Of a DNA stretch of 64,000 nt, positions 22,601-32,905 are shown piece after piece (position 1 is the stretch's first letter; each line of letters opens with the position of its first letter). Source of the DNA: Glandiceps talaboti (Eukaryota; Hemichordata; Enteropneusta; Spengelidae); assembly GCF_964340395.1 (NCBI RefSeq), contig NC_135561.1, forward strand, positions 21,970,986-22,034,985, written 5' to 3'. The notes under the pieces are model-generated. The model was not told the DNA's origin, searched no databases, and saw nothing but the letters and a program-made list of their open reading frames with translations. A program made the position numbers and the translations under genes.

Positions 22601-25317
22601 ATGAACGAAAAGTAGACAGTTTTGAGTACGAGTTTGTAATAAACCAACCTCGTTACTGTCAGGACACTTCTAGCGACATCTTCCTTCTTGTCACCGTGTT
22701 ATCTGATCCGCGGGAATTTGAACTGAGATCTGCCATTCGAGCGACTTGGCTTAAACAGAGCAACTTTGATGGTAAAATTGTCAAACATCTCTTCCTCGTT
22801 GGAAAGAATGGAGATCACAAAGTCAATGAGAAAGTGCGAGAAGAGAATGGCAACTACGGTGACGTCATTCAAATCGATATTATAGACGATTTTAAAAATG
22901 CAACATTGAAAACTGTGATGACATTCAAGTGGTTCTGTAAATTTTGCTCAAACGCCAAGTTTTTGCTGCAAGTCAGATCCTATATATTCATACATTTACA
23001 ACAGGTTGTGATGTATCTAGGAAATCTGCGTTTTGGAACAGATCAATTAGTAATTGGGAATGTCCGCATTGAGAGTAAGCCTGTACGCCATCCCAAACAT
23101 ATCTACTATACACCTCATGAACTATATCCACAAGAAACTTATCCAAGTTATCCTCTGTCCCGAAGTTGTGTGATGTCATCAAAAGTTGTGCACAAATTAT
23201 TACAGGCGTCACTTAAAACTGCGCTGTTTCCATGGGAAGATGTATATGTGGGTATGTTGCTGCAACGAGCCGGTGTTACTCCTCATAGCCACCCCGATTT
23301 CGTCAGTTATTCGCTGTCGACTTCTTCAGATGTTTGTAAGTTGCAATCATTTATGTCGTGGAAGATTGAGACTATCGAACAAGTTTATCAATTCTGGAAT
23401 ACTCTCACAGACGACGACGCAAGGGGGGCAAGGGGGAAATGTCCTAAACCCAAAAGAATCAACATGAAAGGAGACAATTTCTTGATTGTAAATAATCAAA
23501 TTTGTAACGTTGACACCTTAGACCTCCTACTGGTTGTCATATCCAGACCTGACAACACTAGGGGTAGGCAGTCCATCCGGGACACGTGGGCGATGTCGAG
23601 TCGAATGGATGGCGAGTATACCAATGTCAGACATATATTTGTAATGGCCAGAACACAAAGCAGACGACAACTTGATGACATCATCACTGAGGCCCGTGAG
23701 TTTGGTGACGTCATGCTTTTAGATTTTGACGATATTTACGACAATTTAGTTTTTAAGAGTTTAATGGCAATGAAATGGGTTTCATTATTCTGCCCTAAAG
23801 TCAAATATGTGATGAAGGTTGACGACGACGTCTTTGTAAATACTATAGCGGTGCTGAAGTTTCTGAAAACAGCACCGAGAAATGATCTCTATCTAGGGTA
23901 TACTTATCATTACCAGGAACCAATGAGAGACAAGAAAAACAGAAATTATACACCATACACACTTTGGCCAGAAAAGCTTTACCCACCATACAATGCGGGT
24001 CCAGCTTACATCATGTCTGCCAATGTCGTCTTAAACGCGTACCAATCCAGCTTCGGTGCCTTTTATCTGAACAATGAGGACGTTTTCGTCGGTGCATTGT
24101 TACAACGAATAGGGGTCTTTCCAATACATGACCGTCGATTCGACATCGTTGCAGACGTAAACAAATACCAAGATAGTGCAATATTTGATATGTTTGCCTT
24201 ACATTCTGTACAACACAAACATAACTACCGGTACTGGTACCACGTATGGAATAACCAGCACTACTCACAACATGGCCTCAGACAGAAGTACCGCGATAGT
24301 CTCAATGTAGAGAAACACTCCAATAATTTCAATTTAGCAAATAAAGCCGACAAATCTGCTGCCAATCCAAGCATATGTAGACAAGATGAAATATCTTTGT
24401 TGATCCTCGTTGATAGTAACCCATTTGGATTTCAACATAGACAAGCTATTCGAGACACGTGGGCAAGAACTAACAGTCGAGTACGTATAGCTTTCATCAT
24501 CGACTTTATCTCTCAGTCACGTGACTTTCTTTCCCAGTCACATGATAAAACTAGCCCTAAGATGATCTCATACCTGGACGAACAAGCTAAGTATGACGAT
24601 ATGATTGAAATGTGTGGTAACCTTACATCAGACTATTCAGTATCCAAAATACTATTAGCATTACAATGGGTAGATCGTTACTGTCAGCATGCACAGTATA
24701 TCATGCTAACAAACCACGATACTTATGTTATGCTTGACAATGTTTTACATTTGTTAAGAAAATCACGTGATACATCAACTGTGATCGGCAGACGACGTAA
24801 TGTACCATTATCAGCACCACTATTAGATCATAGCGTGGATGTTTACCTAGACCCAGTCAAATATTCATGGGCACACAGTGACGTCGTTATTATGTCACGT
24901 GATATGGTTGGACGAATACTTTCTACCTCAGAAAAGATGCAATTTCCTTTTTCCAGTGCCTATATGGCATTGCTGATGAACGAACTAAAAGTTGGCATCG
25001 AAGACAATAGTGATTTTGATATGGAGGCTGAACGGCGCCCTCTATGGCTGTGTTCTCACAAGACAGTATTGGTATCAACTTACTTTACTCCTCAGCAAAT
25101 TTACCGCCAGTATGAAATGACTGGAGTTCTCAAAGACTGCCCTAATCCAGATAATGACGTCAACATTATGTTAATTATTATTGCATTGTTATTAACTAGT
25201 ATATTATACAAGTGCTGTGCACGAAATTTGGGTCAAAAGTTGAGGAAACTTCGACACAAACGACGAGTACTTCGAGCTAACGCAACAAGCATTCGGTCAA
25301 ATTCTTCTTCCTGCTGA
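19621..25317 (+). CDS. six-domain GT31 (beta-1,3-galactosyltransferase family) membrane protein, 1898 aa
   Basis: Uninterrupted single exon. The ATG has G at -3 and +4. A type II signal anchor lies at residues 34-55 and a second hydrophobic segment at about 1847-1863, followed by a basic tail, so both ends should be cytosolic and the bulk lumenal (Golgi). Six Galactosyl_T-like domains follow one another. D1 (~124-379): RDAIRKGW, but TDT (221-223) replaces the acidic metal-binding triad. D2 (~430-655): complete, with RKAIRETWG (446-454), DDD (529-531), YPPYHAG (582-588) and WED (613-615). D3 (~722-1000): EDD (829-831), but the YPPY and ED-xx-G regions are lost. D4 (~1018-1250): RSY (1119-1121) instead of DDD, WEDVYVG (1205-1211) kept. 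D5 (~1300-1545): complete, with DDD (1401-1403), YPPYNAG (1454-1460) and EDVFVG (1486-1491). D6 (~1590-1835): NHD (1698-1700) instead of DDD. Family enzymes transfer a sugar from a UDP donor in beta-1,3 linkage. They normally have one domain and ~300-400 residues, so this is an extreme fusion. Acceptor unknown. Confidence 0.93.
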   Translation: MDPIKPTKQSAKTNSKHPVIQRLVSFLSFIRKRHLIYLLVLFSITNCFFLFYVTFSKDDLSSHPSEVQVKREQSKSIISFARVLGKVLLSDEETNSSDCQPKARLKISEFNFRTPTQNRCERENVSIFYAIYSSWDRRKYRDAIRKGWAKQGQSSRGFAYVFVIERTSNHSKDTWVISESEKCGDILFTSWPTYQTNTQLIRALPWILECCKYIPYIAELTDTMFVHTARVNSWLLGSDRRGFAVGKMTENFLGKELAHNDRNDHSMYTISKIPRQPENAANDGNSRSGPFAMFYSKDIAKVVVNIIDASLSWNVFRRFSVQQNSSLVYKEHPLIYVTNSGHNLSVCELQTVLTSSVNTAHVMEMYGMKLDVWSKYINCPNSRSKLRHERKDQNPFSEESTSKLANKFPVKFPLNHPHWCQTVFATSQPPHILAMVISAPNNFEARKAIRETWGRNSDQSDDVKSIFLLGQVEEGSDVQSQIFDENNRYKDIIMGNFFDDYYNLTIKTFALIQWTHEYCPQAKYVIKVDDDAFLNSPALAKKLKDSPRSKFYFGDPYVGTRPVRDISSKWYTPEEAWNDTVYPPYHAGFSYVISSDVISDIYNFRDPIDVIPWEDTMMGILISKLGDVTAIPDKSVDTHGVYRHPCSLRDSLLVHHFTPGDLRKYWQILYQMNACAESERNYTKIPHKEEVIRTEQGSREEQTQFIVRNEKNDVKVYCDKETYLVVFVFSEAANYERRKYARLTWAKTKYTNNGHVKISFVLPKTTKKSLTNFVNNEVAVEGDIITVNTDFIFSTDDLTNSPSGVQQLRLLDELQRHFCPNVKYVMKTEDDVFVNLVNVVTFIKKSIPSHIIVGRFRNLTKETGVGVLADNNVNNRFETRKAVFIIPSTLLHETQSGGRSKDTQPLVTRVHSDIVIDSYKNEQNEMDICNLYNLLATQVFEGGIMLQIARAFHGQIFFNNCNTNGSDVMMNAFRPYSLSEKIPEIHTLFNDWLYERKVDSFEYEFVINQPRYCQDTSSDIFLLVTVLSDPREFELRSAIRATWLKQSNFDGKIVKHLFLVGKNGDHKVNEKVREENGNYGDVIQIDIIDDFKNATLKTVMTFKWFCKFCSNAKFLLQVRSYIFIHLQQVVMYLGNLRFGTDQLVIGNVRIESKPVRHPKHIYYTPHELYPQETYPSYPLSRSCVMSSKVVHKLLQASLKTALFPWEDVYVGMLLQRAGVTPHSHPDFVSYSLSTSSDVCKLQSFMSWKIETIEQVYQFWNTLTDDDARGARGKCPKPKRINMKGDNFLIVNNQICNVDTLDLLLVVISRPDNTRGRQSIRDTWAMSSRMDGEYTNVRHIFVMARTQSRRQLDDIITEAREFGDVMLLDFDDIYDNLVFKSLMAMKWVSLFCPKVKYVMKVDDDVFVNTIAVLKFLKTAPRNDLYLGYTYHYQEPMRDKKNRNYTPYTLWPEKLYPPYNAGPAYIMSANVVLNAYQSSFGAFYLNNEDVFVGALLQRIGVFPIHDRRFDIVADVNKYQDSAIFDMFALHSVQHKHNYRYWYHVWNNQHYSQHGLRQKYRDSLNVEKHSNNFNLANKADKSAANPSICRQDEISLLILVDSNPFGFQHRQAIRDTWARTNSRVRIAFIIDFISQSRDFLSQSHDKTSPKMISYLDEQAKYDDMIEMCGNLTSDYSVSKILLALQWVDRYCQHAQYIMLTNHDTYVMLDNVLHLLRKSRDTSTVIGRRRNVPLSAPLLDHSVDVYLDPVKYSWAHSDVVIMSRDMVGRILSTSEKMQFPFSSAYMALLMNELKVGIEDNSDFDMEAERRPLWLCSHKTVLVSTYFTPQQIYRQYEMTGVLKDCPNPDNDVNIMLIIIALLLTSILYKCCARNLGQKLRKLRHKRRVLRANATSIRSNSSSC

Positions 25318-26470
25318 TTTCTAATTAGGTGAATTGTTATACAAAATTATACTACATACGGAAAAATTAATTTCCTTTGAAAAATGTAAGTTGCCATATC
25401 CAAGTGCACATTAATCTCTACTGCCAAGTAACCTCTCCAACTGTTCAATTTCACCGTTTGGACTGAGTTTTGCATGTCAGACTACACTTTTCTGCTGACG
25501 CAACGAAAACTAATACCTATATTGGATGGTGCCGTAAAAGAGGCTGTGATTTACGACGACGAATTTCTGTCTGTAGAAAAGGACAGTGTTAGTAATAAAC
25601 TAAAGATTACATTCTTTGGTCACGGAGCGGATGAACATTCTGTATACTATAGCAATATTTTAGTCTAAAGTTAGTATATCTATGTATTTCTTCGAAGATG
25701 TTGTTCCTGACATAAATAGTACATTTGAAGTCATGATAGAGGGTTCCTAGACTGTATACATGTACGTATACTGTATAATGTCACCGAATTGTTCAGGTCT
25801 GTATACCAGCTTTGAATTCTACCACTGTCAGGACCGGCATGCACCATTAATTAGAATATCATAAGTATCTTTTAATATATATCCAGCAACAAATCAACCC
25901 CAAGCAATTGACTCAACCTGTGTCACTTTAAACCAAACCGTCGCAGGAAACTGCTTGTCTAAATGTCTAGAATAAGTTTTACCCATAAGAGATTTTTTAC
26001 CAATGACAATAACACAAATAATGTGTTGGCTTGAATTTTATATTCAGAGACTGTGTTCGTGTTATGCGATATGTTAGATAAAGAATTAGGTATAACTAGT
26101 AGTGATATGCAGTGATTAGTCTCCATGGCAACTAAACCGTGCTATATTTCTCTTATGTTATTAAGGCTTATGTATTATAATCGGGTATTCCAAGACTGAC
26201 CTTGGGTCAAAAGCCATTGTAAAAACACACTCTTCGTCTTCACAATGGATTCGTGATGTTGATAGCGTCGCTCGCATTATGATACTCATGACGTCATTCT
26301 TACACTGTGACCGATATTTATGAAAATGTGTTTAATATATATATATGCATGACGTCACTAACGTAATATTGTGACTGATATTTATGAACATGTATATTTT
26401 TATATTTAATTGTCAATCTAGTTTTAAACTATGTCGATGCAATAATACTGACTACAATAAAGCCATAACA
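25318..26470 (+). other. probable 3' UTR and flank of the GT31 gene
   Basis: AATAAA occurs near 25592 and again at about 26456 (ACAATAAAGCC), either of which could end the transcript. A 64-codon ATG frame at 25474-25668 lies inside. It has no recognisable domain and I treat it as chance. Two TGACGTCA octamers are at 26289 and 26350. Confidence 0.45.
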
Positions 26471-26679
26471 ATTTCAAGTCATTAGCCTTTCTCGTTTTCA
26501 CAAAATTGGACGTTAGAGGGACATTGTTCGGGTTTGATTTGGCTATGTGTATACAATGCAGTGTTTATATTCGTCTATATGCAGACCACACTCCGACCGT
26601 TGGTGGCGCTCTACTAATTTTATAAGATCGCCGCCAATATTTCGAATTTACATACACCATATGGCATACAGAATATTTG

Positions 26680-27414
26680 GGTTAGGCTGGGAACAGAATT
26701 TGGAGGGGGGCTGGGGAAAAACTCTTTTGGTCAAAACATTTTCGCAGCCCCCCCCCCTCCCCCTTCGCTCTCAAAATAGTTCATACCCCCACCCCAATGA
26801 ACCGAAGAATTTTCGTAGTGCCCCCCCCCCCCCCGGCTACACATATGTAAATACAGTACCCCCCCCTCCACTTCAGAGCTGTACAGAATGGTACACTACA
26901 TTAAATTAACAATGGAAATTAACTTCAGTGTCCATACACAACAATGAGAGATTTCTTTGCAAATATATGTGGGCTTTGTGAAATAGGTCTCACATTGGGC
27001 TGTATTACGTCAGCATCTTTAATCTTGATTATGGGCAGAAACTGCATCCCCCATGATAGCTAGTGGGGCGGGTCCCCCTCCCAAAGTAAGCACATTTTTA
27101 CAAAAAAGATAAGGACATGTAGGAGGCCATTTCATGGCATAACATTTCAAACCATACACATTATCGAAAGCCATAGAGTACTTGAAAATTGTCTTCAATA
27201 CCCGAATACATTATTATACAACTGTATGGCTATATTACCTACACTTAAACTTACCTATTCAGAGATATTTTGACACACACATTTGCTTGCAATTAGCTAT
27301 TGACTGCCTCATAATTAAATGCATGGTAGGTAAATGAAATGTACAATTTTGCAAACTACAAGGTAAACGACTGCTCCTGAGAGAGGAAGGAGACAGAGAG
27401 AGTGACAGAGACTG

Positions 27415-27465
<51 letters not shown>

Positions 27466-27514
27466 GGACGGACGGACGGACGGACGGACGGACGGACGGA
27501 CGGACGGACGGACG

Positions 27515-27588
<74 letters not shown>

Positions 27589-27730
27589 TAGACAGACAGA
27601 CAGACAGACAGAGGAAGGCATACACAAATACATTCGCATGGCTGTCACCCAACGCATTCCTGAATATGTTTTAGAAAGTATTATATTTCAGCGAAGCCGC
27701 GATAATTTTTTTTAATTTACTCGGTAAACG
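26680..27730 (+). mobile_element. interspersed repeat family R1, copy A
   Basis: Shares order and many blocks with 42350-43990: C-run region, ATGTGGGCTTTG, GGGCAGAAAC, CATAACATTTCAAACC, GTCTTCAATACCC, GACTGCCTCA and AGGTAAACGACTG. No coding capacity was seen. It contains poly-C runs at 26748-26762 and 26820-26834 and ends in simple repeats. Confidence 0.7.
27416..27612. repeat. (CAGA)n-(CGGA)n-(CAGA)n nested microsatellite
   Basis: CAGA flanks surround a pure CGGA core at 27465-27520. The same architecture recurs in other arrays of the window. Confidence 0.97.
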
Positions 27731-28273
27731 ATCGCTCCTGAGGTTTAATTTGGTTTAAATCATGAGCAAAATATTTCGGGGGGCCCTTTCAGACCATCAA
27801 AATGTTCATGGCCACCCCTTAGAATCCTCAATTTTTTTCATGCCCCTCCCCCTCCTCTCTGACCATAGCCGTAGCTCCATAACATCTGATGTGGTGAATT
27901 ACAGTTCGATTTCTTTATTTAATTACCTTGAGCTCTATTTCCTTTGTTTGTTTTCAATTTTATTTTTCAGGGAGAGATCGCCTTCATCTGCGGTGTCAAT
28001 CATTCTAGGTTGACTTTGAATTTCCGACTTCATATTTCGTAGTTTACTTTCAATTTGAATTTCCAGTTTGATTTTGTATTTTACACGTCTTCAGTTTTTG
28101 GAAATTGAAAAGCAACTGAGAAATGCAAAAATGTTGGAAATTCAAAATCAGCCAATGGCACTAACAAGACACCCCTAGAAGGACAGATATTAATCATAAG
28201 ACACCTCTCCATAGAATCAAGGAACACAAATTAATAGTAATATATACCAATATGATGAGTGCTGTAAGTATCA

Positions 28274-28354
28274 GTGTGTGTGTGTGTGTGTGTGTATGTA
28301 TGTTTGTGTGTATGTGTGTGTATGTGTTTGTGTGTGTATGTATGTATGTATGTA

Positions 28355-28397
<43 letters not shown>
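28274..28397. repeat. (TG)n/(TATG)n microsatellite
   Basis: Alternating TG and TATG blocks. Confidence 0.95.
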
Positions 28398-28400
<3 letters not shown>

Positions 28401-28619
28401 TTCATACTATCAGCATTCAAACGAAACAAATGTAGTGTATGTGCAGAGTAAATTTTTAGTTTCTTTTTTGCAGATACTCATTGTCATATTGTACTGATGT
28501 TCATAAACACATATCCTGTCATATTTTCGCTGGTTTTTTGTTTTTTGAATTACCCAATTCAGTTGATGATGCGTTCTTATGGCTATATACAGATAAAAAA
28601 AAATAAGCAGAAATGGCCC

Positions 28620-29213
28620 ACAATTTTATAATATTTATCAAGATATTGCTAAATAATCTATACAACTAAACGGTCATTGATTTTTGTTGAATGAATTCTT
28701 CACTTTTTGAATCAAGGTGTTTATATCTGGCTGGATAAAGTCAACGTATACTCTCATAATTAGTTGGTGAAAGACATAATTTTGTTTGCTGCAGTGACAC
28801 ACAGTTCTCCTTTTTCTGATTTTGTATATGTTGTGAGTCTAGCGTCTTTTCTACGGGTTTGTGATGTAGGCCACTCAATCAAGATTTTCACGCATAATTG
28901 TTACACTGCTATGTCGATTATAATCACCGCAAACGAATCTGGCTGCAGACCGTTGTACTTTCTCCAACTTTGTTATGTTCTTTTGTGTGTATGGATCCCA
29001 TATTGAAGCAGCATATTCAAGTGTTGGTCATACGTACGATTGACTGATAAGCAAGAACTTTGGTTTCTTTAGGTGCAGAGTGGAGATTTCTTTTCACAAG
29101 GCCCATGACAGAATTTGCTTTCTTCACCGTGTTGTCTATATTCCATGATAAAGAGCGAGAAAGCTGTACGCCAACGTATGGATTTAAATCAACAGGTTTT
29201 AATTTATGGTTAC
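28620..29213 (-). pseudogene. non-LTR retrotransposon RT, C-terminal part (minus strand)
   Basis: The reverse complement reads NTVKKANSVMGLVKRNLHS, then VLAYQSIVR, LEYAASIWDPYTQKNI and LEKVQRSAARFVCGDY. This is the conserved thumb / post-RT region of CR1/Jockey-type non-LTR elements. It is interrupted by frameshifts (for example after SIVR) and stops. It is the downstream continuation of the RT at 30301-31080; the two halves are separated by the inserted TIR element 29215-30300. Confidence 0.8.
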
Positions 29214-29691
29214 ATAAGGGACCGGTCAGTTTCTTCGGCCTGGGGGGGTCATGCTGTTTTCAAAATTGTGGATGGGGGGGAGGGTCATTGTGTTTTGGAT
29301 TGTGATGGAAGAAAAAAATCCTTATTATATTTCAAAAATATTTCAACCCTGTGTAGTTGCTTTTTACATGTTGGTGCAGTCTTGTAAAGTTTGGAAATTA
29401 TTGTCTGAAAATGTCTGAATAGTCTCAAAATTGACTTTTCATAGTAAAAGACCTCCAGGGCTTCTAGGGGGAGACCCCCTAGCCCCCCCCATAAGAGATA
29501 TACATATTCCCTGCTCAAGCTTTCCCCATACCTTTCACTGTCAAGATGCTATTAAACTCCTTTTGGAATATATTTACCCTGTGTAGACAATAATTATAAT
29601 TATGATAGTGCTAACCCGGGATCTTATAAAGTAGATGCAAGACAGTCAAGCAGTCCACACCGAGTCATGATCAAAAAATACCTGTCATGTG

Positions 29692-29694
<3 letters not shown>

Positions 29695-29785
<91 letters not shown>
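29695..29785. repeat. (TA)n microsatellite
   Basis: About 45 TA dinucleotides directly upstream of the hammerhead motif. Confidence 0.97.
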
Positions 29786-29788
<3 letters not shown>

Positions 29789-29823
29789 TGATGAACGCAT
29801 TGAGCGTGAAACTCGGAGTTACA
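29785..29823 (+). ncRNA. type I hammerhead ribozyme motif in a (TA)n-flanked unit
   Basis: CUGAUGA (29788-29794), stem II ACGC (29795-29798) with GCGU (29804-29807) around loop AUUGA, GAA (29808-29810), stem III ACU/AGU (29811-29819), predicted cleavage after U29820, and a short stem I of UGU (29785-29787) with ACA (29821-29823). The core is intact. Stem I is only 3 bp in this simple fold and the site is GUU rather than GUC/GUA, so activity is uncertain. The unit runs to about 29921, followed by TA, a second truncated unit (29942-30034) and another TA tract. Penelope-like elements and retrozymes are known to carry type I hammerheads. Confidence 0.65.
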
Positions 29824-30033
29824 ACCAAGCACCTCAAGTTCAAACCAACCTACTTTGATTATTCCCGCCCTGCTTACCCAAGCATCGAGCACTCTATTCT
29901 ACGAGTTTGATACTATTTACTATATATATATATATATATAAAGCATATATGTAAAAAGCAACTACATCACAAAACTATTACGCTCTGCCACTGCGGTATA
30001 GAACACTGTCTTAGCAGATTGATACTCACCGAG

Positions 30034-30153
<120 letters not shown>

Positions 30154-30300
30154 GGGGGTCGTCATGTTTTAGAATTAAGTAATAGGGGGGTTCAGCCTGT
30201 TTTTGGTTTTACAGATAGGGGGGTCAGTGACTTTTTGTTGGCCCAATTTAAGAATCCACCGCCCCCCCCCCCCAGGCTGAAGAAACTGACCGGTCCCTAA

Positions 30301-31080
30301 CGTACATGTAGTCAAATTCTTTGGTTTGCGTCGTGGACCTACCATTCTGAAAACTGTGCATTTGGAATGATTAAATTGCATCTAATTAGCCATTGTCTTT
30401 GCCAAATTTCGAGTGTTTGCAAGTCACCCTTGAGAATTTTATGATTATTTGGTCATGAATAGTCAAACATTCCTCTGCAAATAAACGAATTTTGGAATTG
30501 ATTGATTGTGGCAGGTCATTAATGTATAGCAATGATAGGAGAGGGCACCTAGGTGGTTTAGTTTTGATAGAGGACGGAGATGTGGGACTGTGTCGAAAGC
30601 ATTTCTACAATGATATCGGTTTGTATTCCTCCGTCTGTATAATAAGCAAGGTCGTCAACTGTTTCCAAGAGTTGTGATTCACAGGAACGGTTTTGTCGAA
30701 ATCCATGCTGCACTTCAGTAATGATGTTATGAGTTTCACAGTAATTCATTATGTATTTAAAAATGACATGCTCAATGATTTTACAACAAACTGACGTTAG
30801 AGAGACACTGGGCGATGGTTTGAGGGTGATGACCTATCTCCTTAAACGATGATGTAATAAATGCTGACAGCCAATCAGTAGTGAGAAAGTCTGTAAACTC
30901 TGTGTAAACAAGGACTGAGGGAGGGGGCTATCGATCTGTTCTGCACATTCCCTCATCAAAATCCAGAATGGTATGTTGAAGCCTTATTTGCATGGAGTCA
31001 AACATTGTAGGAGTCCATCACTTGTAAATGTAATCCCAGGAATTGTTGGTAACTTATTTCTTTGTACATATATATATGTA
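30301..31080 (-). pseudogene. non-LTR retrotransposon RT, N-terminal and palm part (minus strand)
   Basis: The reverse complement contains, in order: LPTIPGITFTSDG, ECAEQIDSPL, HRPVSLTSVCCKIIEHV, HNIITEVQHGFRQNRSCE, AFDTVPH, LLYINDLPQSINSK and a catalytic box reading FAEE in place of the usual FADD, then LQTLEIWQRQW. Several frameshifts and a stop break the frame, so it is dead. The 5' end is truncated near 31080. It belongs to the same copy as 28620-29213. The segment from 30717 upward is also present in the tandem duplicate at 31936-32300. Confidence 0.85.
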
Positions 31081-31935
31081 TAGATATGTTTGAGCGTCAC
31101 TGAAGGTGAAGTAGTTTTAAAGAATATAAGTATTAAGAAACAGGTACAAGGAAAAAATTCCACAGTTCAGACAAGGTAATGCCATTGCAAAAATGGATTT
31201 TTTCTTCCATCAAAACCCAAAACACAATGATCCAAAATTTTCAAAACAGAATGACACCCCCTCCCCCCGCCAATTGCAAAAACAGGGACTCGCCGCCATC
31301 AACCCCCTCCACCCCCGGCCGTAAAAACTGGTTGATCCCTATTAACTAGATCATGGTACGCGGCCACGCGACCAATCAATAGAGTAATCACATCGAAGCC
31401 AGCTGTTACAGCAAATCTATGTAATATAATACTGACTGTACAATAGAGACAGCCAGTAAATACAATTGAACAACGATTTACACTGGTATTCATTGTATCT
31501 TTCATATTCTGATATACTACACACATCGGTCAGTGCCGTCAAATACTTAGGTTTGTGCATTTATTACATGTACCATGTGTGCAGGAGTAGACAGTGCAAA
31601 AATGTCTCGTGAGACGGCGCATGCATGCATTAATCATTATCGCATCGCCACAGGATAAATATCTCATATTATTTGGGTCTCTTTTAGTATTAAATACAGT
31701 AACCCTGGAATTCGATTACGATGAATTTGGTGATGAAGATAACATATGTATTGGGTTGTTTATCGGCTGCGATGACTATTTTCTGTGTCTACTACTTGGT
31801 TTTCTCGTTATCGAAAGAAAACGTACGTACGTTGTCAGTACTGGCTGAAAAGAGCGAGGTGGAACAATATTTAATGATACACACAAGCCGTGACTACGAA
31901 TCAACAGATGACGGTAAAATCGTACACTACTACAA
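30717..31935. repeat. tandem duplication, unit A (RT piece + first exon)
   Basis: Collinear with unit B at 31936-33124. Offsets are 1217 bp at the left end (GTTATGAG at 30726 and 31943) and 1185 bp at the exon. It contains the RT 5' piece, a G-run element end (31140-31345, inverted) and a copy of the O-fucosyltransferase first exon. Confidence 0.9.
31140..31345 (-). mobile_element. G-run TIR element, solo left end (inverted), with duplicate at 32350-32556
   Basis: Read on the minus strand it starts AGGGATCAACCAGTTTTTAC and continues with G runs, then TCATTGTGTTTTGG and GATGGAAGAAAAAA. This matches the left ends at 29218 and 33856. The copy at 32350-32556 arose with the tandem duplication. 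Confidence 0.65.
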
Positions 31936-31939
31936 TAAT
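31721..31939 (+). pseudogene. duplicated first exon of the O-fucosyltransferase-like gene, donor lost
   Basis: Encodes 73 residues nearly identical to 32906-33124 (start MNLVMKITYVLGCLSAAMT, a signal anchor, ending DGKIVHYYNN), with about seven substitutions. At the exon end the functional copy has GTAAGT. Here AATAAT runs into GATGTTATG, the left end of the duplicated unit, so there is no donor. The exon is probably a non-functional by-product, although a cryptic donor downstream could in principle use it. Confidence 0.75.
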
Positions 31940-32300
31940 GATGTTATGAGTTTCACATTGATTCCTTGTGTATTTAAAAATGACATGCTCAATGATTTTA
32001 CAACAAACTGACGTTAGAGAGACACTGGGCGATGGTTTGAGGTTGATGACCTATCTCCTTTCTTAAACAATGATGTAATAAATGCTGACAGTCAACGTAG
32101 TGAGAAAGTCTGTAAACTCTGTGTAAACAAGGACTGAAGGAGGGGGGCTATCGATCTGTTCTGCACATTCCCTCATCAAAATTCAGAATGGTATGTTGAA
32201 GCCTTATTTGGATTCAAACATTGTAGGAGTCCATCACTTGTAAATGTAGTCCCAGGAATTGTTGGTAACTTATTTCTTTGTACATGTATATATGTATAGA
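31936..32300 (-). pseudogene. duplicated RT N-terminal fragment (minus strand)
   Basis: Tandem-duplicate copy of 30717-31080. In places its frame is better kept than in the other copy: AFITSLFKKGDRSSTSN then HRPVSLTSVCCKIIEHV. It ends abruptly at the duplication breakpoint near 31936. Confidence 0.75.
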
Positions 32301-32905
32301 TATGTTTGAGCGTCACTCAAGGTAAAGTAGTTTTAAAGAATATAAGTGTTAAGAGACAGGTACAAGGAAAAAATTCCACAATTCAGACAAGGTCATGCCA
32401 TTGCAAAAATGGATTTTTTTCTTCCATGAAAACCCAAAACACAATGATCCAAAATTGTCAAAACAGAATGACCCCCCGCCCCCGCCAATTGCAAAAAACA
32501 GGGACCCACCGCTATCACCCCCCCCCCCGGCCGTAAAAACTGGTTGATCCCTATTAATTATAGACTCAAGGTACGAATCACATCGAAGCCAGCTGTTACA
32601 GCAAATCTATGAAATTACATAATACTGACTGTATAATAGAGACAGCCAGTAAATACAATTAAACAACGATTTACACTGGTATTCATTGTATCTTTCATAT
32701 TCTGATATACTACACACATTGGTCAGTGCCGTCAAATACTTAGGTTTGTGTATTCAGTCATGTACCATGTGTGCAGGAGTAGACATTGCAATGATATTTC
32801 GTGAGAGGGCGCATGCATGCATTAATCAACGCATCGATCGCTACAGGATAAATATCTCATTTGGGTATCTTTTAGTAATACAGTAACCCTGCAATTTCGA
32901 TTACG

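Noticed and set aside
21822-24268. Minus-strand and alternative frames inside the GT31 exon
   Set aside because: Shadows of the GT31 coding frame.
25474-25668. 64-codon ATG frame after the GT31 gene
   Set aside because: No domain or splice evidence, and its position fits a 3' UTR. Kept only as a note.
26547-26909. 120-codon proline-rich frame
   Set aside because: It arises from poly-C runs within an interspersed repeat whose second copy does not keep the frame.
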